Origin: Phoronis australis | Lineage: Eukaryota > Phoronida > Phoronidae | Direction of reading: 5' to 3' | DNA length: 26,913 nt | Assembly (NCBI GenBank): GCA_002633005.1 | Contig: NMRA01000001.1 | Location: 89,921 to 116,833 of the forward strand | Shown here: positions 1 to 9,539 of the stretch, piece after piece | Position numbering within the stretch: the first letter of the stretch is position 1 | Layout: every line of letters begins with the position of its first letter | The notes under the pieces: generated by a model | What the model saw: the letters and a program-made list of their open reading frames with translations, nothing else | Database searches by the model: none | Told to the model about the DNA's origin: nothing | Translations under genes and position numbers: made by a program

Positions 1-28
1 CCCCCCCCCCCCCTAAATCCGCCTATGG
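1..28 (-). repeat. Cut-off end of a GGCGGATT-type MITE
   Basis: A run of 13 C followed by TAAATCCGCCTATGG reads, on the minus strand, as GGCGGATTTA followed by a G run. This is the same left end as the short elements at 2880, 5452 and 26062. Only the terminus lies inside the window, so the element body is outside it. Confidence 0.5.
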
Positions 29-152
29 AACCATGCGCGATTCCAATACGGGCGGCTGTCGAGTGTGTGTCCTGTATTGGTATAGGCGACAATGGGCCGT
101 TTAATTTGGTGCAAAATACTTGGAATGTTACTATTTCTGATTCATGTTTTAT

Positions 153-380
153 TTAGTCATTTTTACCCACATCGACACGAAGCAGTAGATTTTGTATAGG
201 CTTACAGCTTTGCACCAAGCCTAAAACAGATCTTGCCGATAGGGAAAGTTTGTCTCCAGTCCTTGTCGTGAATACGAATCTATTCAACGCACGGCACATG
301 ACGTGATCGGTGGGGAAGTTGTGCAAATGTATCCCATTGTCGCTGACATTGCTACACCCGCACATCAGGCAAAGAGGCAT
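153..380 (-). pseudogene. Degenerate THAP zinc-finger remnant
   Basis: From an ATG at 380 the minus strand reads MPLCLMCGCSNVSDNGIHLH and then NFPTD. This has the N-terminal THAP layout: a C-x4-C pair, the SDxGIxLHxFP stretch, then a basic region. After about residue 40 the usual Trp and the second Cys-x2-His pair are missing in this frame. Shifting the frame by one base restores a KDW...KIC stretch, so a frameshift probably split the domain. The frame ends at a TAA that overlaps an AATAAA-like signal. THAP domains are C2CH zinc fingers that bind DNA and are common in P-element-type transposases and proteins derived from them. No transposase domain is visible here. The domain call is by eye; chance resemblance is possible. 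Confidence 0.4.
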
Positions 381-1587
381 TTTAGCCCAGAGATCGACAA
401 GTGCAGAACATCCATGAAATGGCACTCAGCTGTTACGCAGTGTGGATTCCCAGTAATTTCGTGGCCACGATGAAGTCATATGAACCACATTATGCTGTTT
501 GGTTTAGATTTTTTCTGGGGCGCTCTAAGGGGTTACGAATTATGAGCAGTGTAATTTGCGTAGCAATTAATTACTTTCCGTGGTATGTAAGTATAGCAAA
601 AACAATATTTTTATGAACAATACATACATTTCTGGTGTCAAAAATGTGTTTTAGCCGCTTGACGCTGTCTTTAAATTTTGTTGCACGAAGGAGAAGGAGA
701 GGAGGTGTTGTGTAGTCGGCCAACGACATATTGTATATGTCAGGCAGAAACTGCATCAAGTGTGCAAGCATTTGTTTTACGGACAGATATTATGTTCCGT
801 TTGTGTGTACCGTTCAGCGACGTTTTAAAAATGTTGTTACTTGTGACGGCCGGGCAGAATGAAATTGGCACGCGCTATTTTGGACCTGAAATACTACCTC
901 TCTCAAATGACCGCTGTTTTTCACTACTGTTGGATGTTGCTACCACTAAACTAGCCGAGAGAGTTTGGAATATGGAATCCTGATTGTTTTCTCGACTGCG
1001 TTTTGTTCGAGTGCTGAAGTTATGAGGCCTAATATTGTTTCATTTCAATCTGTCATACTCCTTCATCAAGCGAAACACATAGGAGGCACGGTTCGCAGAC
1101 AACCGGCGATTTTTCGACAAAACTTAGTCAACAGACCAGACAATGGCATTAGTCATTCTTTGTACGCACCTACCTGACTGTTCCTGGGGGCGGGAATAGC
1201 CTCAGACAGTGGCCTCTGATTTTTTAGCTTCAGTCTTAGAACAACTTTCGACAATCTGTCAGATTACAAGTTAAAAGTTCTTCAACAAGACATTTTGGTT
1301 GTTAAATCATATTGCAGTATTTTACGGAAAGAAGTAACTTTTGTTTTTAGATGATTGTTCTGCAATTACAAATGAAAACCTAGAAAACTAGGCCGAAGTT
1401 TTTGTAAATAACATTCGTGTGTTTATTTGAGTAGCTAGGTGTTTGTATGTGTATGAAAGTGTACATTATTACTAATTTCAATTGTTTCTGTGATGACTCA
1501 TTTCTGCAATGTTTAGCTGTTTTCTTGTGACATAAAATTTAAGAAATAAAAAGTTTATGCTGTAAAAGAATCCAATCCAACACTTAC
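381..1587. other. Stretch with no recognised gene
   Basis: Only short overlapping reading frames without recognisable domains were seen on either strand. No repeat of more than trivial size was noticed. Confidence 0.5.
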
Positions 1588-1689
1588 TATCACTGACAGC
1601 AGACACTGCACTTTCCAACTGTCCAGCTTCAAGTGGACTGGTCAATTTTTTTAATGTTCCCTCATCCCGCCTCACCAAGATGTCCAGAC
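1588..1689 (-). CDS. Internal 102-bp exon of an unrecognised gene
   Basis: On the minus strand an acceptor (GTGTGAAAAAACAG) at 1690 leads into an open stretch of 34 codons ending at a strong donor, GTAAGT (1587-1582). The peptide contains LDILVRRDEGTLKKL and then TSPLEAGQLESAVSAVSD, a charged helix-like segment without membrane or signal character. Both introns interrupt a codon after its first base, so the exon is symmetric (phase 1-1) and could be skipped or duplicated without a frame change. The acceptor and first ~70 nt are duplicated next door in a damaged form (1745-1821). I do not recognise the family, and no other exon of this gene was identified in the window. The exon call rests on the two good splice signals and the open frame. 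Confidence 0.5.
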
Positions 1690-1874
1690 CTGTTTTTTCA
1701 CACATAGCAAACTTGACATATTATTATCTACCATCTAAATATACTTGTCAAATGTCCAGCTTCCAGCGGACTGGTCCCATTTTTGAATTTTCCCCTCATC
1801 CTGCCTCACCAATTAGATGTCCTGTTTTTTCACTCGTAGCGAACTTGACATATTACAATGTACCAACTAAAAAT
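1620..1874. repeat. Two-copy tandem repeat, period 133 bp
   Basis: Copy 1 (1620-1743) and copy 2 (1753-1874) both start TGTCCAGCTTC and share CCTCATCC, GCCTCACCAA, CTGTTTTTTCAC and AACTTGACATATTA in the same order. They differ by many substitutions and small indels, so the duplication is old. Copy 1 contains the acceptor and the first 70 nt of the minus-strand exon at 1588-1689. Confidence 0.8.
1745..1821 (-). pseudogene. Damaged partial duplicate of the neighbouring exon
   Basis: This is the second copy of the 133-bp repeat read on the minus strand. The acceptor (GAGTGAAAAAACAG) is preserved at 1822-1824, but the coding part has an in-frame stop directly after GACATC and several indels relative to 1620-1689. 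A GT (GTATAT) follows at 1744. It cannot encode the same peptide. Confidence 0.45.
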
Positions 1875-2798
1875 CGCAGGGTAAAAAATCTTTGGGGCGG
1901 TTGTGACGTAGACTTAAATATTAAAGCGAGAACACAAAATTGTTAATAGTACATGTTATATGCAAACATCAGTTGACGATTTGTCTGACCACCGTTCACA
2001 TGGTTACCTATGTGGCTAAAACAAAAGCCTACAAATTCTATGGAAATGGAAATGATAGAACTAAAATGTGTATTTGGTAATCACTAACTTCTTTTACAGT
2101 CTTCGTTGTTGGGTAGAATGATAAAGCTTGTGCAGCCATACGCCACGTTATGGAGGATTGTAAAAAATTGTGTCAGGCGAATTTCGCTGAACACGACATT
2201 CACAGGTCCAATTCGAATGTGGAGAAAACTTTTCCTTGGCGGAAAAGCTTCCTCCGCAGAGAAAATATTTTTTCCGTAGAGAAAAGTAATTTTCTCGTAA
2301 TGTCGTTTTTTCAATGTCACCTTTAAGCCACTGTAGTCTCTTCTATACAGTGTATATCATAGTCACTAGCAAAGGGGAGAGTAGACACAAGCAGATGCAG
2401 TACACAACTTCCCCCACTATACCTACCGGAAGTTGAGGTTTTAGGGGTGTGTATGCACGTAGATACAGTACATCAATATTTTCATTTGATTTCTCTATTA
2501 ATATTCTTGGCATAAATGCTGGCAATCCTTGACAACAGCGTTAAATTGTCAATATTGAAAAGTAGTCGTGGTTTGAGAAAAAAAGGGATATTCGTGGGCG
2601 GGAACCGCAAAAGAGCCCATTTAAAATTATTGTGCGGTCACTCAGACCATGCGTTGGCTGGTGCATGCCATATTTAATGGGACGTTTGTCATACTGGCAG
2701 TGGAAGAGACCTGAAAACTACAAGTTCAGTGTTGATGACCATGAGCAGAAATTCTAGGGATGTTACTAATAATCCAGGTGTTCGGAAGAGCCTGATCA

Positions 2799-2838
2799 CC
2801 ACCCCATCTAGTGGTCACCACACCATCTAGTGGTCACC
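2799..2838 (+). repeat. 19-bp tandem repeat, two copies
   Basis: CACCCCATCTAGTGGTCAC is followed immediately by CACACCATCTAGTGGTCAC. The same pair is at 5371-5410 in the second large copy. Confidence 0.85.
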
Positions 2839-2879
2839 AGCTTCTTAAGAAGACTGCTGTAACTGAACACTGAAAATGC

Positions 2880-3035
2880 CAGTGGCGGATTTAGAGGAGG
2901 TCCAAAGGGTCCATGCCCCCCCTAAAGTTCTCCCGAACTAAATTTCGTAATTCATGGTGTAAATGTCTGACGGGCAAAATCCTGGCTAATACTTTGCCCC
3001 CCCCCCCCCAACTCAAAATCCTGGATCTGCCCCTG
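2880..3035 (+). mobile_element. Short non-autonomous TIR element (GGCGGATT family)
   Basis: The 156-bp element has imperfect inverted ends: CAGTGGCGGATTTAGA on the left, and a right end that reads CAGGGGCAGATCCAGG on the other strand. It has a poly-C run inside and no coding capacity. Ends of this CAGnGGCGGATCyAG kind are seen on hAT-like non-autonomous elements. No clear 8-bp target duplication was found, so the superfamily is inference. Related copies are at 1-28, 5452-5606 and 26062-26197. Confidence 0.65.
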
Positions 3036-4204
3036 GTCAAGGTTTTGCAGCACTACCTGGAGCATAGAACAGACATTACGTAGTACGTTTTCTTAGTATG
3101 TGCGGCCGAAATTAATAAAGTGATTAACTCGAACCAGTCTTCGGTCTATTGTCTCACCGAAAGCTATTAAACACCGGTTAGCGATTACCTGTGTCCGCCC
3201 ATCCACGAAGTAAACCGTGACATGTTCATTATAAAATTTGCAGACAGATGCGTGACGACAAAGTACGTTTTATAAATAAAACTGATAAAAAACGAATATA
3301 GACACCCATATTAACACCGCAATTTCTTATTTTTCTTTTCATTCTTTATTCATATCATGACTAGGCATAAATGCACAGTGCAATAAACGTAAGTTTTTCA
3401 TAAGCTCATTCATTCACACATTCCGATGAGAAAACCAACCAGTTTCCAATCTTAAGAGTGCAGTGCACTTCAGACCAGACAAAAAGCCATAAATGGGTGA
3501 TACACCCTATGTCACAGATTTGGATCATTCTATGCGTTGCAGTTTACTATGTACTTTAAACAATTCCTACTCTGATAAGCAGCTTAAAAGTGCGGCACAT
3601 CAGTTTTCACTCAAAATCAGTACCAAATTTTACCACGAAATCTCATTTTTTGTGGTATTGTAAAAATAATAGAAGCTGCTTGACAGTGAAGTAGTTTGAG
3701 TTTTGGATTAATTCCTTCATGGTCTCAGTAATAATAATAAATAGAAATTGGAAATATTGCCTGAAATTTCTGAGGATAACTAGGTCAAAAAAGCAAAAAC
3801 ACAGAAAACTTACATAATTTGAGCGTGCGAATCTCGCTGAAGTCTAATTTTAGACTATGAAACTTAGTTGTAAGTTTGACCTGTCTTAGTAGAAGAGATG
3901 GTTTTATGATAGACATATGTCCCCAAAACTACCGACGAACTTATGTCTGCATACAGCAACGAGCCAATGTTTACAGCCACTTCAGACAAAGGGAGCACTT
4001 GCAACAGGCACAACTTATCAGTGAAAATATTCAGTCTTGATATCTAAAATGCTCAAAATTGTTTTTAAAAAATTTGGTTCATTTCATAGCACATACATGT
4101 AGAGTGTAATATAGACTGTAACAAAATTAAAATATTTGGTTTTCCTGTGAATTATCTTTTTCTTAAGAAATCCTGCAATTACCACTGATGTCACCAAAGG
4201 AAAA
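3036..4204. other. Non-coding part of the duplicated unit
   Basis: AT-rich sequence without recognised genes, nearly identical in the second copy (5607-6779). It ends in a pyrimidine-rich TTTTTCTTAAG just before the reading frame at 4205, which could be a splice acceptor for an untranslated first exon. Confidence 0.4.
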
Positions 4205-4594
4205 ATGGCTGCCGAGGAAGATGAAGCAGTCAGTGTTCACTGTAGGAGTCTTTATGTTAATCTGGTTAGTGGGAAATCAATGGAATACCCAAACCAGCAA
4301 GCAGTTGAAACATTAGCCAAATCTAATAAGTCGATAACAGATCTTCTGACACATGTTCATTCAGGCCTCGTCTCGTTCACTGCAGACGGAGAGGCAGCTG
4401 ACTTTTGCCAGAGTGGGCTTGCTTACCACAGTTTGCTCTCAGAATTGATTGTTTGTGGAAAACATATTGTGCTCAGTTTGGAATCAGATGGAAACCAAGA
4501 AAAAATGTACCCACTCTCAATTGTAGAGTTTGAGTTTGGGATGTCAGAGGAAATTTCCCAAAGAATTGCTCGAGGAACAGAATGTACTGATTGA
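4205..4594 (+). CDS. Unrecognised 129-residue protein, copy 1
   Basis: An intact frame starts at ATG in an AAAAATGGCT context and ends at TGA. The N-terminus is acidic (MAAEEDEAV), followed by a mixed helix/strand region with YVNLVSGKSMEYPNQQAVE, then LVSFTADGEAADFCQSGLAY and LIVCGKHIVLSLESDG. There is no signal peptide, membrane segment, coiled coil or known catalytic motif, so it is probably a small soluble globular protein. A pyrimidine tract plus AG lies about 35 nt upstream of the ATG, so a 5' untranslated exon may exist. The frame is intact in both duplicated copies, which favours a real protein. All differences between the copies change the amino acid. I could not assign a family. Confidence 0.6.
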   Translation: MAAEEDEAVSVHCRSLYVNLVSGKSMEYPNQQAVETLAKSNKSITDLLTHVHSGLVSFTADGEAADFCQSGLAYHSLLSELIVCGKHIVLSLESDGNQEKMYPLSIVEFEFGMSEEISQRIARGTECTD

Positions 4595-4621
4595 GCTAAG
4601 GTCAGGTGAATTGTTATGCAA

Positions 4622-4622
4622 N
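4622..4622. other. Single N at the junction of the two large copies
   Basis: This is the only ambiguous base in the window. It falls exactly between the last base of copy 1 and the first base of copy 2, which is where an assembler would have joined two contigs or alleles. Confidence 0.95.
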
Positions 4623-5370
4623 AATGATAGAACTAAAATGTGTATTTGGTAATCACTAACTTCCTTTACAGTCTTCGTTGTTGGGTAGAATGATAAAGCT
4701 TGTGCAGCCATACGCCACGTTATGGAGGATTGTAAAAAATTGTGTCAGGCGAATTTCGCTGAACACGACATTCACAGGTCCAATTCGAATGTGGAGAAAA
4801 CATTTCCTTGGCGGAAAAGCTTCCTCCGCAGAGAAAATATTTTTTCCGTAGAGAAAAGTAATTTTCTCGTAATGTCGTTTTTTCAATGTCACCTTTAAGC
4901 CACTGTAGTCTCTTCTATACAGTGTATATCATAGTCACTAGCAAAGGGGAGAGTAGACACAAGCAGATGCAGTACACAACTTCCCCCACTCTACCTACCG
5001 GAAGTTGAGGTTTTAGGGGTGTGTATGCACGTAGATACAGTACATCAACATTTTCATTTGATTTCTCTATTAATATTCTTGGCATAAATGCTGGCAATCC
5101 TTGACAACAGCGTTAAATTGTCAATATTGAAAAGTAGTCGTGGTTTGAGAAAAAAAGGGATATTCGTGGGCGGGAACCGCAAAAGAGCCCATTTAAAATT
5201 ATTGTGCGGTCACTCAGACCATGCGTTGGCTTGTGCATGCCATATCTAATGGGACGTTTGTCATACTGGCAGTGGAAGAGACCTGAAAACTACAAGTTCA
5301 GTGTTGATGACCTTGAGCAGAAATGATAGGGATGTTACTAATAATCCAGGTGTTCGGAAGAGCCTGATCA

Positions 5371-5410
5371 CCACCCCATCTAGTGGTCACCACACCATCT
5401 AGTGGTCACC
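5371..5410 (+). repeat. 19-bp tandem repeat, second large copy
   Basis: Same two-unit repeat as at 2799-2838, unchanged. Confidence 0.85.
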
Positions 5411-5451
5411 AGCTTCTTAAGAAGACTGCTGTAACTGAGCACTGAAAATGT

Positions 5452-5606
5452 CAGTGGCGCATTTAGAGGAGGGCCAAAGGGTCCATGCCCCCCCCCCCCC
5501 TAAAGTTCTCCCGGATTAAATTTTGTAATTCATGGTGTAAATGTCTGACGGGCAAAATCCTTTCTAATACTTTGCCCTCCAACTCAAAATCCTGGATCTG
5601 CCCCTG
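5452..5606 (+). mobile_element. MITE of the GGCGGATT family, second large copy
   Basis: Counterpart of 2880-3035, with a substitution in the left end (GGCGCATTTAG) and a different poly-C arrangement. Confidence 0.65.
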
Positions 5607-6779
5607 GTCAAGGTTTTGCAGCACTAACTGGAGCATAGAACAGACATTACGTAGTACGTTTTCTTAGAGTAGACTTGAGTATGTGCGGCCGAAATTAATA
5701 AAGTGATTAACTCGAACCAGTCTTCGGTCTATTGTCTCACCGAAGGCTATTAAACACCGGTTAGCGATTACCTGTGTCCGCAAATCCACGAAGTAAACCG
5801 TGACATGTTCATTGTAAAATTTGACAGATGCGTGACGACAAAGTACGTTTTATAAATAAAACTGATAAAAAACGAATATAGACACCCATATTAACACCGC
5901 AATTTCTTATTTTTTCTTTTCATTCTTTATTCATATCATGACTAGGCATACATGTACAGTGCAATGAACGTAAGTTTTTCATAAGCTAATTCATTCACAC
6001 ATTCCGATGAGAAAACCAACCAGTTTTCTATCTTAAGAGTGCAGTGCACTTCCGACCAGACAAAAAGCCATAAATGGGTGATACACCCTAGGTCACGGAT
6101 TTGGATCGTACTATGCGTTGCAGTTTATTATGTACTTTAAACAATTCCTACTCTGATAAGCAGCTTAAAAGTCCGGCACATCAGTTTTCACTCAAAATCA
6201 GTACCAAATTTTACCATGAAATCTCATTTTTTGTGGTATTGTAAAAATTATAGAAGCTGCTTGACAGTGAAGTAGTTTGAGTTTTGGATTAATTCTTTCA
6301 TGGTCCCAGTAATAATAATAAATAGAAATTGGAAATATTGCCTGAAATTTCTGAGGATAACTGGGTCAAAAAAGCAAAAACACAGAAAACTTACCTAATT
6401 TGAGCGTGCGAATCTCGCTGAAGTCTAGTTTTAGACTCTGAAACTTAGTTGTAAGTTTGACCTGTCTTAGTAGAAGAGATGGTTTTATGATAGACATATG
6501 TCCCCAAAACTACCGACGAACTTATGTCTGCATACAGCAACGAGCCAATGTTTACAGTCACCTCAGACAAAGGGAGCGCTTGCAACAGGCACAACTTATC
6601 AGTGAAAATCTTCAGTCTTGATATCTAAAATGCTCAAAATTGTTTGTCAAAAATTTGGTTTATTTCATAGCACATAGAATGTAATATAGAATGTAACAAA
6701 ATTAAAATATTTGGTTTTCCTGTGAATTATCTTTTTCTTAAGAAGTCCTGCAATTACCACTGATGTCACCAAAGGAAAA

Positions 6780-7166
6780 ATGGCTGCCGCGGAAGATGAA
6801 GCAGTCAGTGTTCACTGGAGTCGTTATGTTAATCTGGTTAGTGAGACTTCAATGGAATACCCAAACCAGCAAGCAGTTGAAACATTAGCCAAATCTAATA
6901 AGTCGATAACAGATCTTCTGACACATGTTCATTCAGGCCTCGTCTCGTTCACTGCAGACGGAGAGGCAGCTGAATTTTGCCAGAGTGGGCTTGCTTACCA
7001 CCGTTTGCTCTCAGAATTGATTGTTTGTGGAAAACATATTGAGCTCAGTTTGGAATCAGATGGAAACCAAGAAAAAATGTACCCACTCTCAATTGTAGAG
7101 TTTGAGTTTGGGATGTCAGAGGAAATTTCCCAAAGAATTGCTCGAGGAACAGAATGTACTGATTGA
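6780..7166 (+). CDS. Unrecognised 128-residue protein, copy 2
   Basis: Duplicate of the frame at 4205-4594 and also intact. Relative to copy 1 it has one codon fewer near residue 14 (HWSRYVNL instead of HCRSLYVNL). It also has the replacements Glu5-Ala, Gly-Lys to Glu-Thr near residue 22, Asp-Glu, Ser-Arg and Val-Glu. I see no silent substitution between the two frames. Both share the upstream TTTTTCTTAAG tract and the downstream GCTAAGGTCAGGTGAA. Function unknown. If the duplication is an assembly artefact, the two frames are alleles of one gene. Confidence 0.6.
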   Translation: MAAAEDEAVSVHWSRYVNLVSETSMEYPNQQAVETLAKSNKSITDLLTHVHSGLVSFTADGEAAEFCQSGLAYHRLLSELIVCGKHIELSLESDGNQEKMYPLSIVEFEFGMSEEISQRIARGTECTD

Positions 7167-7193
7167 GCTAAGGTCAGGTGAATTGTTATGCAA

Positions 7194-7830
7194 GTGATAA
7201 TTGTTCCAACAATTTTAGAATCGTAGTTGGTACATGTTTTTTTTTTGCTTTGTTAGGACAACATTTTGAAGGGCCACAACGGTATATTTGACTTCCTTGT
7301 CACTTATGGTGTAGTCACCCCGCGCGTTCAATGCTGATGAATAAGAAAAAGCCACCTCTAATTGTCTGGACAATCCTGTCAGCTACGAAACAGCAAGCGG
7401 GCGAAGTTCGCCGGGTACGACTCGATAATCACATGAAGCGCGTTGAACGGGAAGCAAATTCAAAATAATTACTAATTTAGTTATCCTTGTAGTTAGCAGT
7501 GGTACCAGTAGCTGCAACGATTTCGTTGTTGTCGTCCACCTATATCCTGTGTTTAACGGAGGGGCTGGGGCTGGACCTATTCTGCGTTGGATCGAACCTC
7601 CGCGAAACCCCCCGGTCTTGCATTTCTTCAAATTTAGGTTAATGAAGTTTAAGGCACACTGCTTACTGTCACGTTCTTAATGCTCATGAGTACTGTTAAG
7701 TCTGTTAAATTAAATTTACCAGGTGGCCACTATTTTCTATCTTCTCCTGATGATGGTGTTTGAATAAATGACACCGAAACAAATCAACCGTTGTGGATTT
7801 TATTATAAATGTAACCATCCCTGCAAAGTA
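7194..7830. other. Stretch with no recognised gene
   Basis: Unique sequence with a T9 run near 7240 and a C-rich patch near 7610. Only short frames without domain character were seen. Confidence 0.45.
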
Positions 7831-8124
7831 GAAGAGAACGCTTGTGTACACTTGTATTTATCAGAGAACAATGCTTTACCCTTCATTGTGAACAACAATT
7901 TCTGGGAATAGCATTTCAAGCATTTTTTCATGACGATTCTTTGAAAAAAGCAAACTGAAACGCGAGTATTGTAAGGTCAGTTGAATTGAATGCAATCACC
8001 CTTGAAGAGAACGTCTGTGTACATATGTATTTATCTGATAACGATTCTTTATCATGTATTGAGAACAACAATGTCGAGGCATTTTTCTCATGACGATTAC
8101 TGGAAAGAACGCAAACTGACACGC
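7831..8124 (+). repeat. Diverged two-copy repeat, period ~173 bp
   Basis: Copy A (7831-7964) and copy B (8004-8124) share, in order, GAAGAGAACG, TGTGTACA, TGTATTTATC, GAACAACAAT, CATGACGATT and GCAAACTGA. Spacing differs by small indels. Neither copy has coding features. Confidence 0.75.
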
Positions 8125-8979
8125 TTTGGCACTAAAAAACAGTAGCATAGAATATGCATTCGAAAACTGCACTCGTCAGATATTGCCACTCAACACATGT
8201 TTCATGCATTTATAGATAACTTTTATTCGCCGTTGTTATGGAGATATGAAAATGCGTGATCTAGTTTTTGAAATCAAGCACATTTTCGTGTCTCTCATTA
8301 ATGTCGGGAGGGCAAAGAATTTCACTGAGATCACGCGTCCATGGGTATTTGTCCAGTTTATAAAACTTTTTCACGTCGGTGTTGCAGCCCACAACACAAC
8401 ACTTAATACTTCGTTAGCATAGGAAGAACGAATAGATTAATAAAACCAAGAAAAACTTGTGAATCTCCAGTGGCTCGAAAACTAGGCAGCAAATATGCCT
8501 GACGAATTTTTACGGTATTATGGTAAATGCAGCGCGATTCGAGTGTTGCTATGTTGGTAATCCGGGACGGCCCTATTGCCATGAACAGCAACTATATAGT
8601 ACTATCTGCATGTTTTAATTCCACTAGATATGTGTGCTTCGACTGTACAATTAATAGCGGAAAGCGATCGAAAAACAATCCTACTAAACTTCAGCACGCG
8701 CATTGTACTCAAGAAAATCACCCCGGCATAAATCCTGAAGGTTACTAGAGTGATACACTGACTTATTAAGTTCTAATAGAGGCGTTATTTTGAACTCGGG
8801 AGACGATTTGAGTGCGTTAAAACTTTGCCCTTCGTTATCCGTAGGATTCACAAAGGATTGTAGGTGATACTCAAACATTAAAGAAATGCCGTGAATGAAT
8901 GCCATTGCTTGCTAGAACGCTTGTCGGCCGTCCCCCGCCCGGTTTCCGGCTGTAGTGCTGCTTAGAAAACTCTAAAAAG
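8125..8979. other. Stretch with no recognised gene
   Basis: No domain, splice-bounded exon or repeat could be supported here. Confidence 0.4.
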
Positions 8980-9500
8980 TTACTCAGCTACCTGCTGGTT
9001 TGGCCTATTATGCAGCACATCCCACGGAATTAACGAGGCACGGAATACTGGCTGGACTCCTCCAGTGCGTTGGTGGTGGGTCTGATTAACCACAACAGCA
9101 TGAGGTCTTTGATCCGAACCGGTAATTCCTGAGGTAGGCAAACCGGTCGAGTTGCTCAATCTCGACCGGTTTGGGTGTCCACGTGGGATTCTTGTCATGA
9201 GGGAATGGGAAATTTCAGCAGGAATTGGAAACTTTAGTATAGGCCGATGTCGCACATATCGTGGGGGCGCCACTTAGCAAGTTCCAAGAATGTTCCGGTT
9301 GGCATGAACTGGAGCTGGTCTGCTTGGAGCGGCTGCAAATTATAAACTTTGAAGAGATGAAAATCAATATAATCTTTCTGCGGCAGTGTGTTGGTCTGAG
9401 TGAGCGGGGCCGACGTTGTGTGTTCTTGGAAATTGTTATAAACATGATGGGAAGTGGTTACCAGGAATGGTAATTGATTCTTTTGCACGTAATCATCCAT
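8980..9500 (-). pseudogene. Small unrecognised protein gene broken by a frameshift
   Basis: From ATG at 9500 the minus strand reads MDDYVQKNQLPFLVTTSHHV and continues to a TAA at 9236-9234. The last part contains QFMPTGTFLELAKW and RPHDMCDIGLY. In the overlapping second frame the sequence stays open from before that stop to a TAA at 8980, through KFPIPAEISHSLMTRIPRGH and VFRASLIPWDVLHNRPNQ. The composition is alike (rich in Pro, His, Asn, Gln and aromatic residues), so the two frames look like one ~174-residue protein split by one indel near 9240-9260. Short tyrosine- and proline-rich proteins of this style occur among ciliary microtubule inner proteins, but that is only a resemblance. A sequencing error, a real pseudogene or a retrocopy are all possible. 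No poly(A) signal was seen just downstream. Confidence 0.45.
9140..9172. other. Perfect 12-bp hairpin inside the broken frame
   Basis: AAACCGGTCGAG, a 9-nt spacer, then CTCGACCGGTTT. The stem is perfect and GC-rich and lies in the downstream half of the frameshifted gene. Confidence 0.85.
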
Positions 9501-9539
9501 CGGGTATTCTTTGGGAACATATTTATTTTTTGACAAAAA

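Larger units (their letters stand above)
2051..4621. repeat. 2.57-kb duplicated unit, copy 1
   Basis: The sequence from AATGATAGAACTAAAATG at 2051 to GTTATGCAA at 4621 recurs at 4623-7193. By eye there are about 75 substitutions plus a few small indels, near 3 % difference. The unit holds a 19-bp tandem repeat, a MITE (2880-3035) and one intact reading frame (4205-4594) at its right end. About 1.1 kb between the MITE and that frame shows no other gene. The right edge of this copy coincides with the only ambiguous base in the window. Confidence 0.95.
4623..7193. repeat. 2.57-kb duplicated unit, copy 2
   Basis: Head-to-tail second copy, offset 2572 bp from copy 1, with the same order of features. 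A 12-bp extra segment near 5667 and small length changes in the poly-C runs distinguish it. Downstream of 7193 the sequence is unique. Confidence 0.95.

Noticed and set aside
2118-2279. 53-codon plus-strand frame after an acceptor-like CTTTTACAG, also at 4690-4851
   Set aside because: Basic peptide without recognisable motif, no donor or downstream exon; conservation between copies is trivial at 3 % divergence.
2084-2525. Minus-strand frames at 2084-2320 and 2343-2525, repeated at 4656-5097
   Set aside because: They are open in both large copies only because the copies are nearly identical. No family features, and the first overlaps an equally open plus-strand frame.
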